From contig CM068314.1 in assembly GCA_034766995.1 (NCBI GenBank), positions 29,026,708-29,090,707 on the forward strand: 64,000 nt of DNA, given 5' to 3'. This document shows, piece by piece, positions 13,810-28,141 of this stretch. How positions within the stretch are numbered: the first letter of the stretch is position 1; the number at the start of each line of letters is the position of its first letter. The notes beneath the pieces are model-generated. The model did no database searches. It had not been told where the DNA came from and worked only from the letters and a program-made list of their open reading frames with translations. The stretch is from Acanthacorydalis orientalis. Lineage: Eukaryota; Arthropoda; Insecta; Megaloptera; Corydalidae. Made by a program: the position numbers and the translations under genes.

Positions 13810-15593
13810 TTTTGTTGTGTTTATTTTATTATGTGGTGTTTATATTATTATATTAAATTGGGTTTATATTATTTTTATTATAATATATTAAATTATGTTG
13901 TGTTTATTTCGGTAAAACTTAAATATGTATATTTTATTTCTTTAAATTTCTAAATAAATTAGTTGAATATTTTCTAAACAATATGTATATAATTATATAG
14001 ATAAGTAAATAGAGAGGTTAATTACCATATTTTGATTGATATTGACTATTTTGTGTTGTTTACTTATATATATATATATATATATATATGTATAGAATGG
14101 ATATATATATTTACTTAGAAACGCACACATTTGTTTATGTACATAATTTACTATATTCTATATAATGATTGTACGACTATGTGTGTGAGTTCTTTGTTCG
14201 ACGTTTCGCGTAGAGCACAGCTGATCAATACGTCACATGAGTACGGGCTGTAGTTTGAAATGAATGTATTATATAGTCCGTGTAGAATACCCACGCGCTT
14301 TCATCATACTTCGTTACACATGCAAGTGATACTGAGAAGCTGGTTTTGCCATTTCGACACTGAATAAAATAATAAACTTTTTCGTGTTTGTATATTTTTT
14401 TCAACAAAAACTGCACGTCTTTCAACCTTTCAACATTTTATTTTTCAATATACAAAAACATACACACACATATATGCATGAATTTGGCGGCTATACATAT
14501 GCAAATTCACACACATTATTATATATATATATATATATATATAAACACATATATACATATATATGTTTGCATGTGTAAATGCATATAGTCATTTCTTAAT
14601 TATGTGCTGTAAATGCAAATGTCTTGTTTCATAATCTCAAGTGAATCATGAATTTTGTACTCGAAACTCCAAAATTGATCGGTTATATTTCGGACGCTTT
14701 TAGTCAACGGAAAAGGTCATATAAAAGTACACAAGTAATTCAACTTTGACTGAAATATGGCAATATTTATTTATTGTTATGATGAAATATTATCCTGAAA
14801 GTTAGATTGTTTCTACTTCTTTAGGATTATGCGATGTCGTTTATTTTTGTATACCTGAAAGACAACGTTGTATACTTTATAGTTACGAAGTTCGTATATG
14901 GAATACTATTTAGTACGAGGGCATTCAAATCTGACTTTATAAGGTTAATTAATTATTGAGTGATTCGTTTTAGACTTTTAATGAAATCTGATCTCATCCA
15001 TATTATAAAATCATCAATAAAAAGAAAAAATCATTGGAAATATAACAGACAAACTAAGTATTACAATATTGTATTCATTCTTTGTCAACTGTTACTTGTT
15101 TGGATTGTTGTATGAAACGAATCTTTATTTTTCATGCTTGCTCGATATTGTCACACATGAGATTATTTGAAGATCTATAAATATTCTAAATCACGTGTAT
15201 TTAATTTATTAACTAGGTGTGTTCTTGCATTCTGATGGCAAGTAGTGCTGTATGAAAGTTTCATAAACGTTAGGAATATTGTATTTCTGACACTCATTTA
15301 TTTAGGACAGAAATATTATAGCACTACGGACTCTTGCTAGAGAAGACGAATGCTTTGAACGTAATTTGTAAACCGTTTGTTACTAATCAGACGATGTTTT
15401 GTTCACACGCTGCAAACATTTAATCCCACATTTGTGTATTTTTCTTTCTTGAGTTTTACCCTTTCGTTAACTCCCTAACGAAACGATTGTGACCATATGT
15501 TTGTAATGTTTTTTTTTTTTTTTGTTTGAGGGGGTAGAACACGATACATATGTATGATACGAAATTAAAAAAAATATTTTCACTGCATACGTG

Positions 15594-15597
<4 letters not shown>

Positions 15598-15687
<90 letters not shown>
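15598..15687. repeat. (TA)n microsatellite
   Basis: About 90 bp, followed by (ATAATAT)-like units to about 15708. Confidence 0.95.
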
Positions 15688-15691
<4 letters not shown>

Positions 15692-16579
15692 TAATATAAT
15701 ATAATATAAACCAAACACATCCATATGCAAGACCGTAGGAAAATAAAATAGTAAATAAATTTATATTTAATGCGATTTACTAACAGAGATAAAAGTTTAT
15801 CGAATTTTTAATATTTTCAACAATTTTTCACTTTTTAAATGTTTTTTTTTATCTATAAGTGAATGTGTTTACGAGTCGTAAATCCGATAACTGTTATTAC
15901 TTGTTTAGACTGGTCGAATTAAGTTAAAACCATAAATAACAGAGATCATCTAATGTGATGTATTATTTTTTTTTATCGACGTTACTCTTAAGATTCGCTT
16001 TCATTTATATGAATCGCATGATTACGTTTCGCTTTAATACTGCCGTTGTATGCGATGGTTGCTTGCAACAGTAATAATCGTCGACAAAATTATACATGAC
16101 TACTCCTCTAAGCACACATTTTAATTGTTTGAAGTATTGCGAAATAAGTAACAGGTCATTGTAACAAACTGAAATATGGTACAAATTCCAGTTAACAGAT
16201 TACATAGTTAATGTTTGGTATTGTTTTGAGTGGTTAATGTTTGGTAGACATTAAAACTATGGAAAGTATATTTTTTACTGATAAATTTAAATTTATATAT
16301 AATTTGGTGTCTTGGATCAAAATGGAAAATTGAACGAAATTAAAAGAAACTAATACGTATGATATATACTTGTTATTCAACTGACGACAGTAATACATAT
16401 AAAATACGCTTTTAAATTTAGAATTTCGTTATAATTTCTGATAACAATTGATTTAAGAGTATCTAGAAAGGTATTGAGTAAAGGTGATTTATTTAAACTT
16501 AAAGTATTATGATTTGGAAACCTGTTAATTATCTCAGAATGAAAACTTGCATTATTCTTTTTATAAATGTTCAGTACTT

Positions 16580-16709
<130 letters not shown>

Positions 16710-17842
16710 GCCAAAATATTTCGAACTTATTTAAAAATACACATTATAAAGTGCTTTTAAACTTATGTAGTTTCAAAATAATTTTTATTACATGTTGGGT
16801 CGAATAGTTACAGTAGTTTAGTGCAAAGATAGTTGTTAGCTTTGTCTTATTGTATTGTACCAGTGTGTACTTTCTGTCCAGTCAGTCCTTTGTTCTTGCA
16901 CGAGTTTTTTTTTGTTTAGTTGGTTTGCAATTTTTGCTGTTAAGGGAGTCGGTACTTGTTTATATTTTCTGAGCTTACTATTACGCATTTAGTTCTTAGT
17001 GAAGTAAATGAAAATTGTAGTGATGCAATTTGTTGTTGCACAGAACGATATCCAAATTGATAATCACACTATCATAGAACATTCATTACTCTAGATCAAG
17101 AACTTAAACAAAAAGAAATGCAAAAATCATTGCGACTACAACTCATGCATAAATTTACTTTCTATTACTTGAATAAAGGAAATGGAATATTTTTTTATGT
17201 AATAAATTTTAGTTATTAGTAACTTGAATACTGTTTTTTTTTTCATTATATATATATATATATATATATGATTATTTAATGGAAATGATAATATAATTTT
17301 TATAGGCCAATATATCGATTTAGTTCGAATTTCCTTTTTACTAAAGTCTCTTGAATTATTAATTTGTCAATAAATTACCATACTAATATTGAACGTTAAA
17401 TAATAAAATCGTTCGCCTAAAGGTATAATAAAATCGAAATTTGAACGGTTATTGTCCATGGAAAACGTTCACAAAAAATGAAATAAAAACAAAAAAAAAC
17501 GACAATTTGGCGCCAAAACACGGAAGTTAAAACGCAATAGTCGTAAATAACGCAGGATACTTTAAAATAACTTGAAACATGTACACAGAAAGTCGTAACA
17601 GCCAAAGTATACCGAAACATAAAAAAAAACGTATTTAAATGCACATTAAAAAACATCTATTTTCATTTAACGTTCTTTTCGACATTGTATTTGAATTGGA
17701 TAACCACTTACGAGCAAATAAATCTGCGAAAAGAGAAGCGGGACATCGAATATGATGAATATATTTTTTTCTGTAGTGAATACCATTTTGACGTGAAACG
17801 AAATAAATGTATTTCTATACTAACATGCATATGTATCTTTTT

Positions 17843-17855
17843 GTCTCTCCCTCTC

Positions 17856-17902
<47 letters not shown>
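17843..17902. repeat. (CT)n-(TA)n microsatellite
   Basis: A short TCTCCCTCTCTCTG leader precedes 44 bp of TA. Confidence 0.9.
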
Positions 17903-17905
<3 letters not shown>

Positions 17906-18797
17906 TCTTTTCATTTAATTTTTTATGTATTTTCTTCTTTCACATTTGGAATGTCTTCTATAATTGTTACACTTTCTTTTTCTAATCTCAAACCTTTCTC
18001 ATTTATTTATTTCTTCGATCTAATGGAGTAGTTCTTCCACTGAGTTCTGAAAACTTGTTATCAAGAGGCTACATTTGTAAGGATGAATGAAAATACTACT
18101 GAAATATAAGTATATGTCAATACAATTTGGGCACTTGCGATTAAATTACAGATTTATATAAATCTTAGTACTCCGATTATGGTGGAATCGCCATCGAAGA
18201 ATGCATATGAAACAGAAAAAAACTGATGCATAATCATTTATTGAATATTTTTGAAGATAATTTTTTTGATATGTTTATTTGCTTTGTGTTTGATTTCAAT
18301 ACAAAATCAAAACACTTGTATTTACATTTACTATATGAATTTTTAAATTCTTGTTTTAGTCTTTGATTAAGATATAAAGTTTAAAGATTACGATATAAAT
18401 AGTTGGAATGATATTTTAATTTTATCTAATATTTCCTGTTAAGAAACCGTTTAAAGAATTGAAATTTATTATCTGTAACGTGATAAGAAACGTCTGTACG
18501 ACTTTTTTTTTAAATTCATAAAGATAATATTTTGCATTTGAGTCATCCTGAAATGACCCTCTCAAAATGATAAAAGATTCATCATTTGTTTTAGTTGATA
18601 AACATCGAAATACAGAATAATAATTCTTTATTAATCGTTTTGTTTCAAACCTCAAACATAATATTGTTTTAGTGAACAGAGTATCTTTTTCCTTTCAACA
18701 AAAACGGAAAGTAGATCACATTATCACAATGTCTGGACATTTCAGATATAAATTATAATAATGGAATACATTATTTTCAGTATACGAACTTGTTTGG

Positions 18798-18798
<1 letters not shown>

Positions 18799-18829
<31 letters not shown>

Positions 18830-18830
18830 T
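18799..18830. repeat. (TA)n-(CA)n microsatellite
   Basis: Short TA run joined to CA units. Confidence 0.85.
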
Positions 18831-19186
18831 ATACACTAAAATTTTATTTTTACAGTATGTCACTAATGTTAAGTATTACTAGTTCATTTTCAATATTTTA
18901 TTTCGATAAAATATTAACAAAGAGAATAAAATGTAATCGTAAAAATAATACTCTTGTCATCTTTTTTTATATTAAAATATTTTCTTATTATAAATCTGAA
19001 TCAAGTAAATAAAATTGTTTCAATTTATATTAGAAGGATGTCAGCATAGTTGTTTCTATTCACGGAGTTCACGGAAATTGGATTTTTATTATAAGCTTAC
19101 ATTGTATGTAAGACAGGTACGAAGTCTAGTACATGATCTCTAGAAGACTATACTACAGATTAACTAACGATTGAATTTTAATTTTG

Positions 19187-19188
<2 letters not shown>

Positions 19189-19269
<81 letters not shown>
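19189..19269. repeat. (TA)n microsatellite
   Basis: 81 bp uninterrupted. Confidence 0.95.
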
Positions 19270-19272
<3 letters not shown>

Positions 19273-20359
19273 ACGTATGCATACTTTAAATGTGTTTATG
19301 TTAATCGTGTTAGGAACTGTAACTAATTTAATTAATCTAATATTTTACAAACGGTATGGTGTGAAAGAAAAATTATCTTTTTCTTTTAAATAGTTTATAT
19401 AACAAGTAAATACATATTTTTATAATTAATGTTATATTATATAATTTAGTGAGTTCTCTAAAATAGTATTTGTAATGAAATATATTTTAAATGTATTTAG
19501 TATGTGAGTAAAATGTAATCCAACTTACAGTGAATCAAAAATAAAATGGTTGAAATATAGATATTTAAAGTAATTCAATCTCTGTTTTATACAATAATTA
19601 AAACTCAGACATTTTAAAATATTTATAAATATGTGTATTTCATGTGTTTTCCTTTCATCATCTGATTTTAAAATCTATCCAAAATAATTATTGAAGTGTT
19701 AGATACGAACTTGTACTTTCTTAATATGTCTGAAAAATTGCATTTTATTCAATCTTTTCCCGTTATATAATGTACAATAAAATGATATATAAAATTAAAT
19801 AAAGCGTGACTTTTATTTCATAACATCCTTTATGAGTATTGAGGAACCATAGTAACCAGACGATAGTGCTTCGGAATGGAGTTGATAAAAAGAAGTTGCT
19901 GTCGACTATATATCGACGCCTTTTACCTTATTTTTTTCGTCAGTTATTTTGTTGTTCAAATGAAAATTCTAAACGAATCGTATGATTTAATAATAAATGA
20001 CGATGATATGTCTGTAATTTTTATTACATTGTATTTCTATACACAATGGTTGTATTTTAAGTAGTCTCTCCTAAATGTATCTATTTTTGCAATAACTTCA
20101 GTATCACTTGATTAATATTTTATAAATCATTTAATGACTTAATTTTTATTGTAACAATTTTATATATAAACTAATTTTTTTACGGGTAAGCTTAGGATAT
20201 GACCTTGTACGATTTTTGTAGACATTCTCTTGAAACTTCTAATTTTATAAAATTTTGGATATAAATTGTTGGTATTACTGTCTGGTCGTTAAGAATTCAT
20301 TTCGGTTTTCTTAGTAATTTTTAATTATTCTACTTTTAATAATATTATTAGTTTATTTG

Positions 20360-20361
<2 letters not shown>

Positions 20362-20421
<60 letters not shown>
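20362..20421. repeat. (TA)n microsatellite
   Basis: 60 bp uninterrupted. Confidence 0.95.
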
Positions 20422-20424
<3 letters not shown>

Positions 20425-22122
20425 TCACTAGTTCCAGAAAAATTTCACATCCGATTAGAGATTAACATTTGTTATATGCTATTACGTATCCAGATATAAA
20501 GCTCGATATAGTCTGTTAGAATTAAAAACCATGTTATTAAATTTTCATATGCAAATGCCACTTTTAATTCTTATCAGTGTATCTAGGACAAAAATGTGTT
20601 GGTAAATTGTATCTGAAATACACTCTGGCGGATAAAATAAAAACCAATGACAGTAGTTTGTTTTAGTTGTCAGTTAATGTAAGTTTAGATTTGATGAACA
20701 TTTCGATTTGAGTAAATTATAGTTTTTTTCTTTTTAAAAAAAACTAAAAGTGAAACATGTGATTTTGTTCATGTTGTAGTAAGTAGTGTTGCGAGAAAAA
20801 AACAGATTGTTATGTATTGTATTATAATAGTGACTTGACCATCGGTGAGTACTTTGATTCGTTCGTAACTTATTGAAATGTGAAGTTTAGAGGTAAAAAT
20901 CTAGAATTCAATGTACATCAACTACAGATGTCATCCTTTTTCTTTTTATTACAGCGAATGACGTATCTGGTGTTAATTAAATTTTTCTATCATTAAAACT
21001 TTTTTGCTTCGTTTCGTTCACGCAAATTTATATTATACATCTGTGATGAATAATAACAATTTAGTGTGTTATTTACAGAAGAGGAATATCTATTTTTAAG
21101 GAGAGAAATTGAAATTGTAAATAATTTTAAGCTTTAATATCATTTCTCAATGATAGTTTTGAATCAAGATCGTTTGTTTGAATGTACAGTTGAAGCCACG
21201 TCGTCACAAATCCCCCCATAAGAGCCACTATAATTTATAATGCCGGAATTATAACAAATAGATAATTAATTTTTCAAAAAGTATATTTTCAACTATTTAA
21301 AAATGCCTCAGTTATTTATTTTGTATGTCTCATCGCCTACTTGTTCGCTTATCTGTGTTTCCAGAAATTAAATTCGAGGACTATTACACATAGAGCATGT
21401 AAACGTTCAGAGATTATATCAAAGATGTCTCTTGCTTCAGTATTGAATTTGACAAATATTAAATAAGGTAACATGATGTTATATATACTGAAACTTCAGA
21501 ATGTTTTTTTTAATATTCAAGAAAGTCAGAATCACTATCTTTATTAATTTCACTTCGTTCTTCATCGTTTTTAGAAAAGCTATTGCGCTTAAAAAGATGT
21601 AGTACTCGTCAACGAATGTCAGTATTTCCGCCTAAAGAGACGACAGTAATATGTTAATATATTTTCTTATTTTTTGATAACATATTTTTTTAAACATTTA
21701 CCGTGTATAGTATTCATATTTTACTTTTTTTTATTATAAAAAGGAAATATCATTTATTTATTCAAAAGCAAATGTAGTAAAATCCAGCTTAGTTATTTTT
21801 GTTTCTTCATTACGAATTTTCATTTAATACGAAGCAAATGGTACACAATAATTTTTTTTATAGAGTTAAGTCTTATTGTATTCTTTTATTATTATCGACG
21901 TTTAGATATTAGTGTAACATATTCTATGGTATTCTGATTATTTAAACATGCTTAATATTCGATACCGAGCCTTTGCTAGTCTATCATTATTTTATATTAG
22001 CATCATTTGGTATGGAAATCGTGAACATTTTTTCATCAAATACTTTTCTATGTAATTATTTACTCTTAGATCATTTTAATTTATTTTTGAAAAGTGTAAT
22101 GTATATGTACGTACACACATAT

Positions 22123-22290
22123 CAGTGGCGCGTTATAGCTTAAAGGGGCTCAGGCAAATTTGAATTAGAAGGCCCCATGTACAGTTTTGTATTACAGTAA
22201 TGAGTTTATAGAAGATTGGTTTAGGCTCTCCCTGTTGGGGAGGGGGGGGGCAGGTAATTACCGTTTTTGCCCATAGGAAATACGCCACTG
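22123..22290. mobile_element. hAT-like MITE, 168 bp
   Basis: It starts with CAGTGGCG and ends with the exact reverse complement CGCCACTG. CAGTGG termini are typical of hAT-derived MITEs. The interior has G/C-runs (ggggctcaggc, gaaggcccc, ggggagggggggggcagg) quite unlike the surrounding AT-rich DNA. ACATAT occurs next to both ends, consistent with a slightly offset target-site duplication. It has no coding capacity. Confidence 0.65.
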
Positions 22291-22314
22291 ACATATACAC
22301 AAACACACGTACAT

Positions 22315-22387
<73 letters not shown>

Positions 22388-22396
22388 GTATGTATA
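22315..22396. repeat. (TA)n with TTTA and TGTA breaks
   Basis: It starts 25 bp after the hAT-like MITE, beyond a CA-rich patch. Confidence 0.9.
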
Positions 22397-22848
22397 TAAT
22401 ACAAATGCTTTGAATATAATATTTGACTATTAAAATTGTTTAATGTGGAATTGTACACAGTATGAAGTAAATAATTAAGAAAGATTTAAGTTTTCTCCTC
22501 ATTATAACTGATTAGATATTAATTCCAAATACTTTTTAATATTCTAATTATATTCAACTGTTGCTAATTTATTATTATTCCACATTTTATCATTTGGTAT
22601 AGGAATTGATTTAACTACGTTTATTAAATATTTTCTATCGGATTCTCTGTTTTTAATATTGTGTTTATAAAGCAAGTGTGCATATTTTATACATTCGTAT
22701 AATGAATTTTTCGTATTTACCAATTCCCGTCGTCTACTTACTAAAACTGTATCATTTCTGAACAAGTAACAAACTGAGTGCGTTCGCTGTCAAAATAAAC
22801 TCTTTTGCGTTAGTTCCAGTCAGGACATATCGAACTGACATTTTCGTC

Positions 22849-22912
22849 TAGAGTGGCGTGTTAATAGACTATGTAAAACTTCCGGGTTCAATCTCCGCTT
22901 CAAAATTATGTT
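22849..22912 (+). repeat. Possible tRNA-derived SINE fragment (A/B-box-like)
   Basis: GAGTGGCGTGTTAATAGACT is followed, at roughly tRNA spacing, by CCGGGTTCAATCTCCGC, which resembles a pol III B box (GGTTCGANTCC). No cloverleaf can be folded, so it is not a tRNA gene. No second copy was seen in the window. Confidence 0.25.
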
Positions 22913-25099
22913 TCAACAACAGTGTATGTTTCGTGGTATGTCCATATTAATATTAACATATACGTACGCGCCCGCTTTTGTTTGTGTGTGAATGTGTAAA
23001 AGTGCATATTTTGGCCGTCACAGTGAACCGCTGTCGTACAGATACTATTATTTCTTTATAGTACTATGTATTGTCTGACGTTAAATTAGTGCTGTTTTTT
23101 TCATAAGAATTTCATCATTTTATAACGATTGCTACATAATTGTCTTTTCAGTACTGTATTAAGTGGGCCCTTCATTTGACTTAAACAGACATATGTTTTT
23201 CAGTACCAAGTTTATAAAATATTATTTTTTTTAAATGTATATTCTGATTTACAACGATCGCTGTATTTGGATCGTGACATAATTCATGAAAATTACAACC
23301 TGAACATATAAATCTTCAACGGATAAAAATAGGCACAAAATTACAGATCTGGGCTTTATTATATATTAACAAATATTTGAATACCTTATAAACGTAGATT
23401 ACATATTATTTTACTGCAATATACTTTTTACATTGTTATAATAATAAGAGATGTTTTCACATACGTCTGTATTAATATTTGGTCTCTTTACAATCATTGA
23501 ACGAAACCAAAAATGATTGAGTGTTAGTACACACTTTGAGAAATTTAAAATAAAATCATCTATCTTTATGTGCATAGTTGCTGCAACAAAAAAGTGAAGA
23601 AAAGATAATGTTTATTATTTTGTTATATTTGATCATTTTTTGATAGTCATACATCTTAGATTATATTTTCGTTATTACTTTTGAATAGACATTCTAAAAA
23701 AACAAAACAAGTTCATTACATTAAAAACTCGCAAGAAAATGTTTCAGTTGTATATTAGTTATAAATAATTATGTAAATTGTTACTGTGAAATACTAACCG
23801 CCGTAAATAGACCACAGAAAATATCAATCTGTTCTGTAAACTTTTTCAAGTATCTCTGCAAGTCTTTTAAATGTATGAATCAAGATCGAAATCGATCTGG
23901 CAATTGACGAAACCGCAGTCGGCAGCTGCAACCACTGAGCCATTTAATCAACATAAACTTTCGTCCTCGGCTTTAAACATAAAGTTCACTTCAATTTGTA
24001 TCATTATTACGATCCATTTGCACGAATTCTGTTGGAATCTCTTCTCGTGCTACGTACTACGTATGTTTGAATGGACTCTAGTTTACGTATAGAACTTCTA
24101 CAACTTCATTATTATCGTCGAATCATACAGCATGGTGACATTATAGTAGAGAGATTGCTACAATAACATGTTAAGTAACAATGAATGAGTATTTTACTTG
24201 GCAGTAAATTACCTCATTTCAATGAACACAGGCCCATTGATCATCGACAAGGTCGCCGACTATCTCACTTAAACAATTAATACGTTTACTCCAAAATGTA
24301 AGTTGGAACAGACGTGCATTCTTCGTTTAATGCATACGTTAATTTACTATAGAGAAAATAGTATTTAACTGTAATTATTACATAATTTATGAATTATTTA
24401 TTATTTATGTTATTATTCTAAAATAATAATAATAAATAGCACGAGATAATTAGATTTAATTTCATCTAAAATAGTAAATATTTTATTTCAATTTATTCAT
24501 CTTGAAGAAAATTAGAATTTTAATTGTACTTTTTAATAACTAATATTTTTTGTTATGTATATTGACAAATTGGATTTTCTCATTTTTACAGGTATAAAAT
24601 ATTGTTAATTATGATAATTATATGTAATTGATTTTTTCCACTTCTTTTTGCGAAATGTATTCCAATTTATATTTAAACAGAATATCAATATAAAATGTAC
24701 ATTTGCTGTATTGAGTTCGGGTTAAAGAATTATTGATTTAAGTAGAGAGAAATCCCATTATTAAAATCGAACTTCAGTGTTTATCTCCGAATAATACTTT
24801 CCATCTTTACAGTTATCACGTATGAAAATTGTTGAACGATTGTAATAATAGCCATTATATAGGTATAAATATTTAAAAAAATTATAGAATAGTTAAATAT
24901 ATATTTTGATAGCTATATGTCTTCTTTTGGGTTAATCGCATTGTTATTATAATAAACAATGCCGACTTTCATTATAATAACAGATTTGTTATTGAAATAT
25001 TTTTATAAATGTTCTCTATATATTTGAAAGTTATTGTTCTTTTCTGAAATGTTCTATAATTTACATTTTTGGGTATAATTTTTATTTCTTTTTCTTTCC

Positions 25100-25102
<3 letters not shown>

Positions 25103-25153
<51 letters not shown>
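25103..25153. repeat. (TA)n microsatellite
   Basis: About 44 bp, then TGTATATAA. Confidence 0.9.
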
Positions 25154-25736
25154 ATATTCAGTGATATTGACATAAACAATAGACAATAAAAATTCATTAG
25201 TAATCTTTTTTTTTATAATTTGATCTGTTCTCTACTTATTACGTTGATATTTTTGGGAATTTTTATTTGTATTATTGTATTGTTTAGTGTTACACTATTT
25301 TTCGTGTGTACATATACAATATTTTAAAGTGTATTATTAAAATAAAGAGTTATAAGTACCTAATTGATGAATGTACCTTTAAGTGCATATATCGATTTAA
25401 TCATACGTATTATGTTTTGTATTGAAATGTATTGTAACTTCATTCCTAATAGATATAAGTTTTAAGAAGAAAATATATGTGGAATTTTTATTTTTGAAAT
25501 GTTTTTTTTTTCGAAAAGCAGTGTTTTTAAAGTTTAAGTAAATAATTATTTAGTATTCGAATCCATACATATACATTTTTTAAATATTTATTTATGATGA
25601 CAGATCGGAAAATATTTTTAGTGTTTTATTTTCTCACTGTGCCTGTTATGCTCTTTCTCACGAACAATAAGTTTGTCTTTATGATGGTTGTGTACACATT
25701 AGAATACATAGTTATGCACGTTTTTGTTTATATAGG

Positions 25737-25740
<4 letters not shown>

Positions 25741-25808
<68 letters not shown>
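25741..25808. repeat. (TA)n microsatellite
   Basis: 68 bp with one TGTA break near the right end. Confidence 0.95.
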
Positions 25809-26400
25809 AATAAAAGAGAAAGAGAAGTATGTAGTTCTTCAGAAAATAAAATAAAATGTAAATGCCAGTACAGTTTTTTTTTATACGAAATGTTAGCATT
25901 TCATTAAACATTTTTCAGTTTCATAATTAAACTAGTTCCCTAAATACAATAATACACTAGCTGATGTGTGGCAGTAATATACCATAGATATAATACTTAA
26001 TAATCCTTATATTTGTTCAAGTTGAACCCTACTGCTGAATTTTATAGACATAAGTGCAAAATTATGGCTGAAAAACAACTTTTGCCTTTATGCTTTAACG
26101 GGATAATATTTTCAAGGCTATTTTCTAATTACACATGGTAAAGAGATATATAGTTTATTGAACTGAAAATTTGGCTTGCAGGATTAGATCTGTGCAATAA
26201 ATATTCACCGTTAATTCATTTTAATTTGAGAATGAAAGCCATTTTTTTTTAGGAAATTGCAGTCACTGTATTTTTTTATGGTGATTCGATTTTTTGGCGC
26301 TTTGTAGAAAAAAATAATCAGGGACAGTTCTCTGGAATAATTTATTCTCGTGGAATAGGGTAGAATTAAAATAAATAGTATGTAATCAATAACTGTTTAT

Positions 26401-26525
26401 GCCTGTGTGTGTTGTGTCTGTATGTGTTTTGTGTGTAAATGTGTGTGTTATGTGTGCGCTATGTATGTGTACGTGTTGTGTATGAATGAGTGTAGTGTGT
26501 ATATGCACGCATACCTATATTTATT
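26401..26525. repeat. Imperfect TG-rich simple repeat
   Basis: TGTG-based units alternate with TATG and TTG for about 120 bp with no fixed period. Confidence 0.7.
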
Positions 26526-26818
26526 TGTGTGTATTTATAGAATCATACAATAAAGAAAAATTAGCCTTTAAAAAAACATATTTTCGTTGTCACGTTCAAG
26601 TATTAGTGATATCATTTTAGATATAATAGTAACTGATTGTACTAAATGTCGATGAAATACAAAGAATAATGCATTGGTATTGCAAAATGAGTGAATATAT
26701 TTCGTAAAATAGATGTTTTTTTATTATTTTAATGTAATGAAGTGACTACATTAGAATTAGCAGATATTGTGAATAACTAAATTTGTTATGATATGAAATA
26801 TACATTGACTAGATTAAT

Positions 26819-26830
26819 CTCTCTCTCTCC

Positions 26831-26866
<36 letters not shown>
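26819..26866. repeat. (CT)n-(TA)n microsatellite
   Basis: About 30 bp of CT with one CCC, then 18 bp of TA. Confidence 0.9.
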
Positions 26867-28086
26867 CCAATTTCGGTAAATACTAGTGTTCGAAAATATC
26901 ATTATTTTATTTTGATTTTATTTTAATTAGCTTTGTTAGAAACAGAATTTAAAAAAGATTATTATTAGAGATGATTTTATAATGATTGCTGTGTAAACCT
27001 TAATTTGACTACTCCGCTTTTTCAACATTACTATCAATTGAAATACTTTTTATAATAGTAATACTAACTAGTTTTGAAATGAACAACTTTTTTTTTATTT
27101 TCTAAGCCTCGCTCGTGTCTATCCATCCATATTCCATATTTTGTCTGCTTATCATTATATCATCTGCCTCTTCGTTATAGGTCTTCCGAAGAGGAATATT
27201 TTGTTTAAATTTGATTATATTCTTGAATTAACATTTCTTTTTGAAGTATATAATCTTTAAGAATTAATAAAAGATATAGTAAGTAGACAAGTATTCATTA
27301 TACATACAAGAGCTTTATACAAAATTGTTATTATAAAAAAAATATTTCTTTTGGTAAACTTATGATATGACTGTATGGTGTATAATGTTCTATTTTAAAT
27401 TGGTAAAAATTAAATTGAATTACATTAGAAATTAAAGTACATTACTATAGACTGAAATCTATGAATAAAATTGGTTAACGTGTTATACATATATACTGTT
27501 TAAAATAAGAGAAAAGTATCTTTTATTGAATCCATTAGACATGACAGAATTCTTGATGTGAAAATCTTCATAAAGTTGACATTAAGATTCTAAAGATCAA
27601 CTGTTTCCGTTTCTTATGTGTGTATGTTTTTTGCATTTCAAACTGCGATTTTTATTTACAATTCGTTAAATATTTCTTATATATGAATTATATTTGTTTA
27701 CCTTCTTTCATGTTTTACTACAAAGTAATGAAAAACAGGCCACTTGTGTTCGAGAATTTATAATGATCAATGTTAGTATACATGTATGTTATTATATTTA
27801 TTCATTCATACATTAAATCATATATGTGTATTTATGTATATATGTATATATTTATGTATTTATGTCATGTGTATATTCGATTCACATTTCGTAAAAGTAG
27901 TTACTTTAAAGTAAAAGAAGATTCAAGTAGACTTTTTAGTAAGATCTTTGAAATGATTTAATGAGTGTTATGATGTGATATATTGAAAATGAATATTATC
28001 AATAATAATCATACGGTACAAGTATATACTTGTTTTGTAATATGAAAATGTACATTGTTTAATTATAGATAAAACCAGGCATAAGA

Positions 28087-28087
<1 letters not shown>

Positions 28088-28129
<42 letters not shown>

Positions 28130-28141
28130 GAGAGAGAGAGA
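28088..28141. repeat. (TA)n-(GA)n microsatellite
   Basis: TA run, a TTA break, then (GA)6-7. Confidence 0.9.

Noticed and set aside
19876..20064. 62-codon ATG-initiated + strand frame
   Set aside because: Short, hydrophobic AT-rich chance frame with no supporting signal.
20622..20660. CTGGCGGATAAAATAAAAACC resembling a Tc1-like terminus
   Set aside because: No inverted partner was found within a plausible distance and no transposase fragment is nearby.
27105..27200. - strand patch reading like a LINE C-terminus
   Set aside because: The open run is about 30 codons and lacks the expected RRLRWxGH-type motif.
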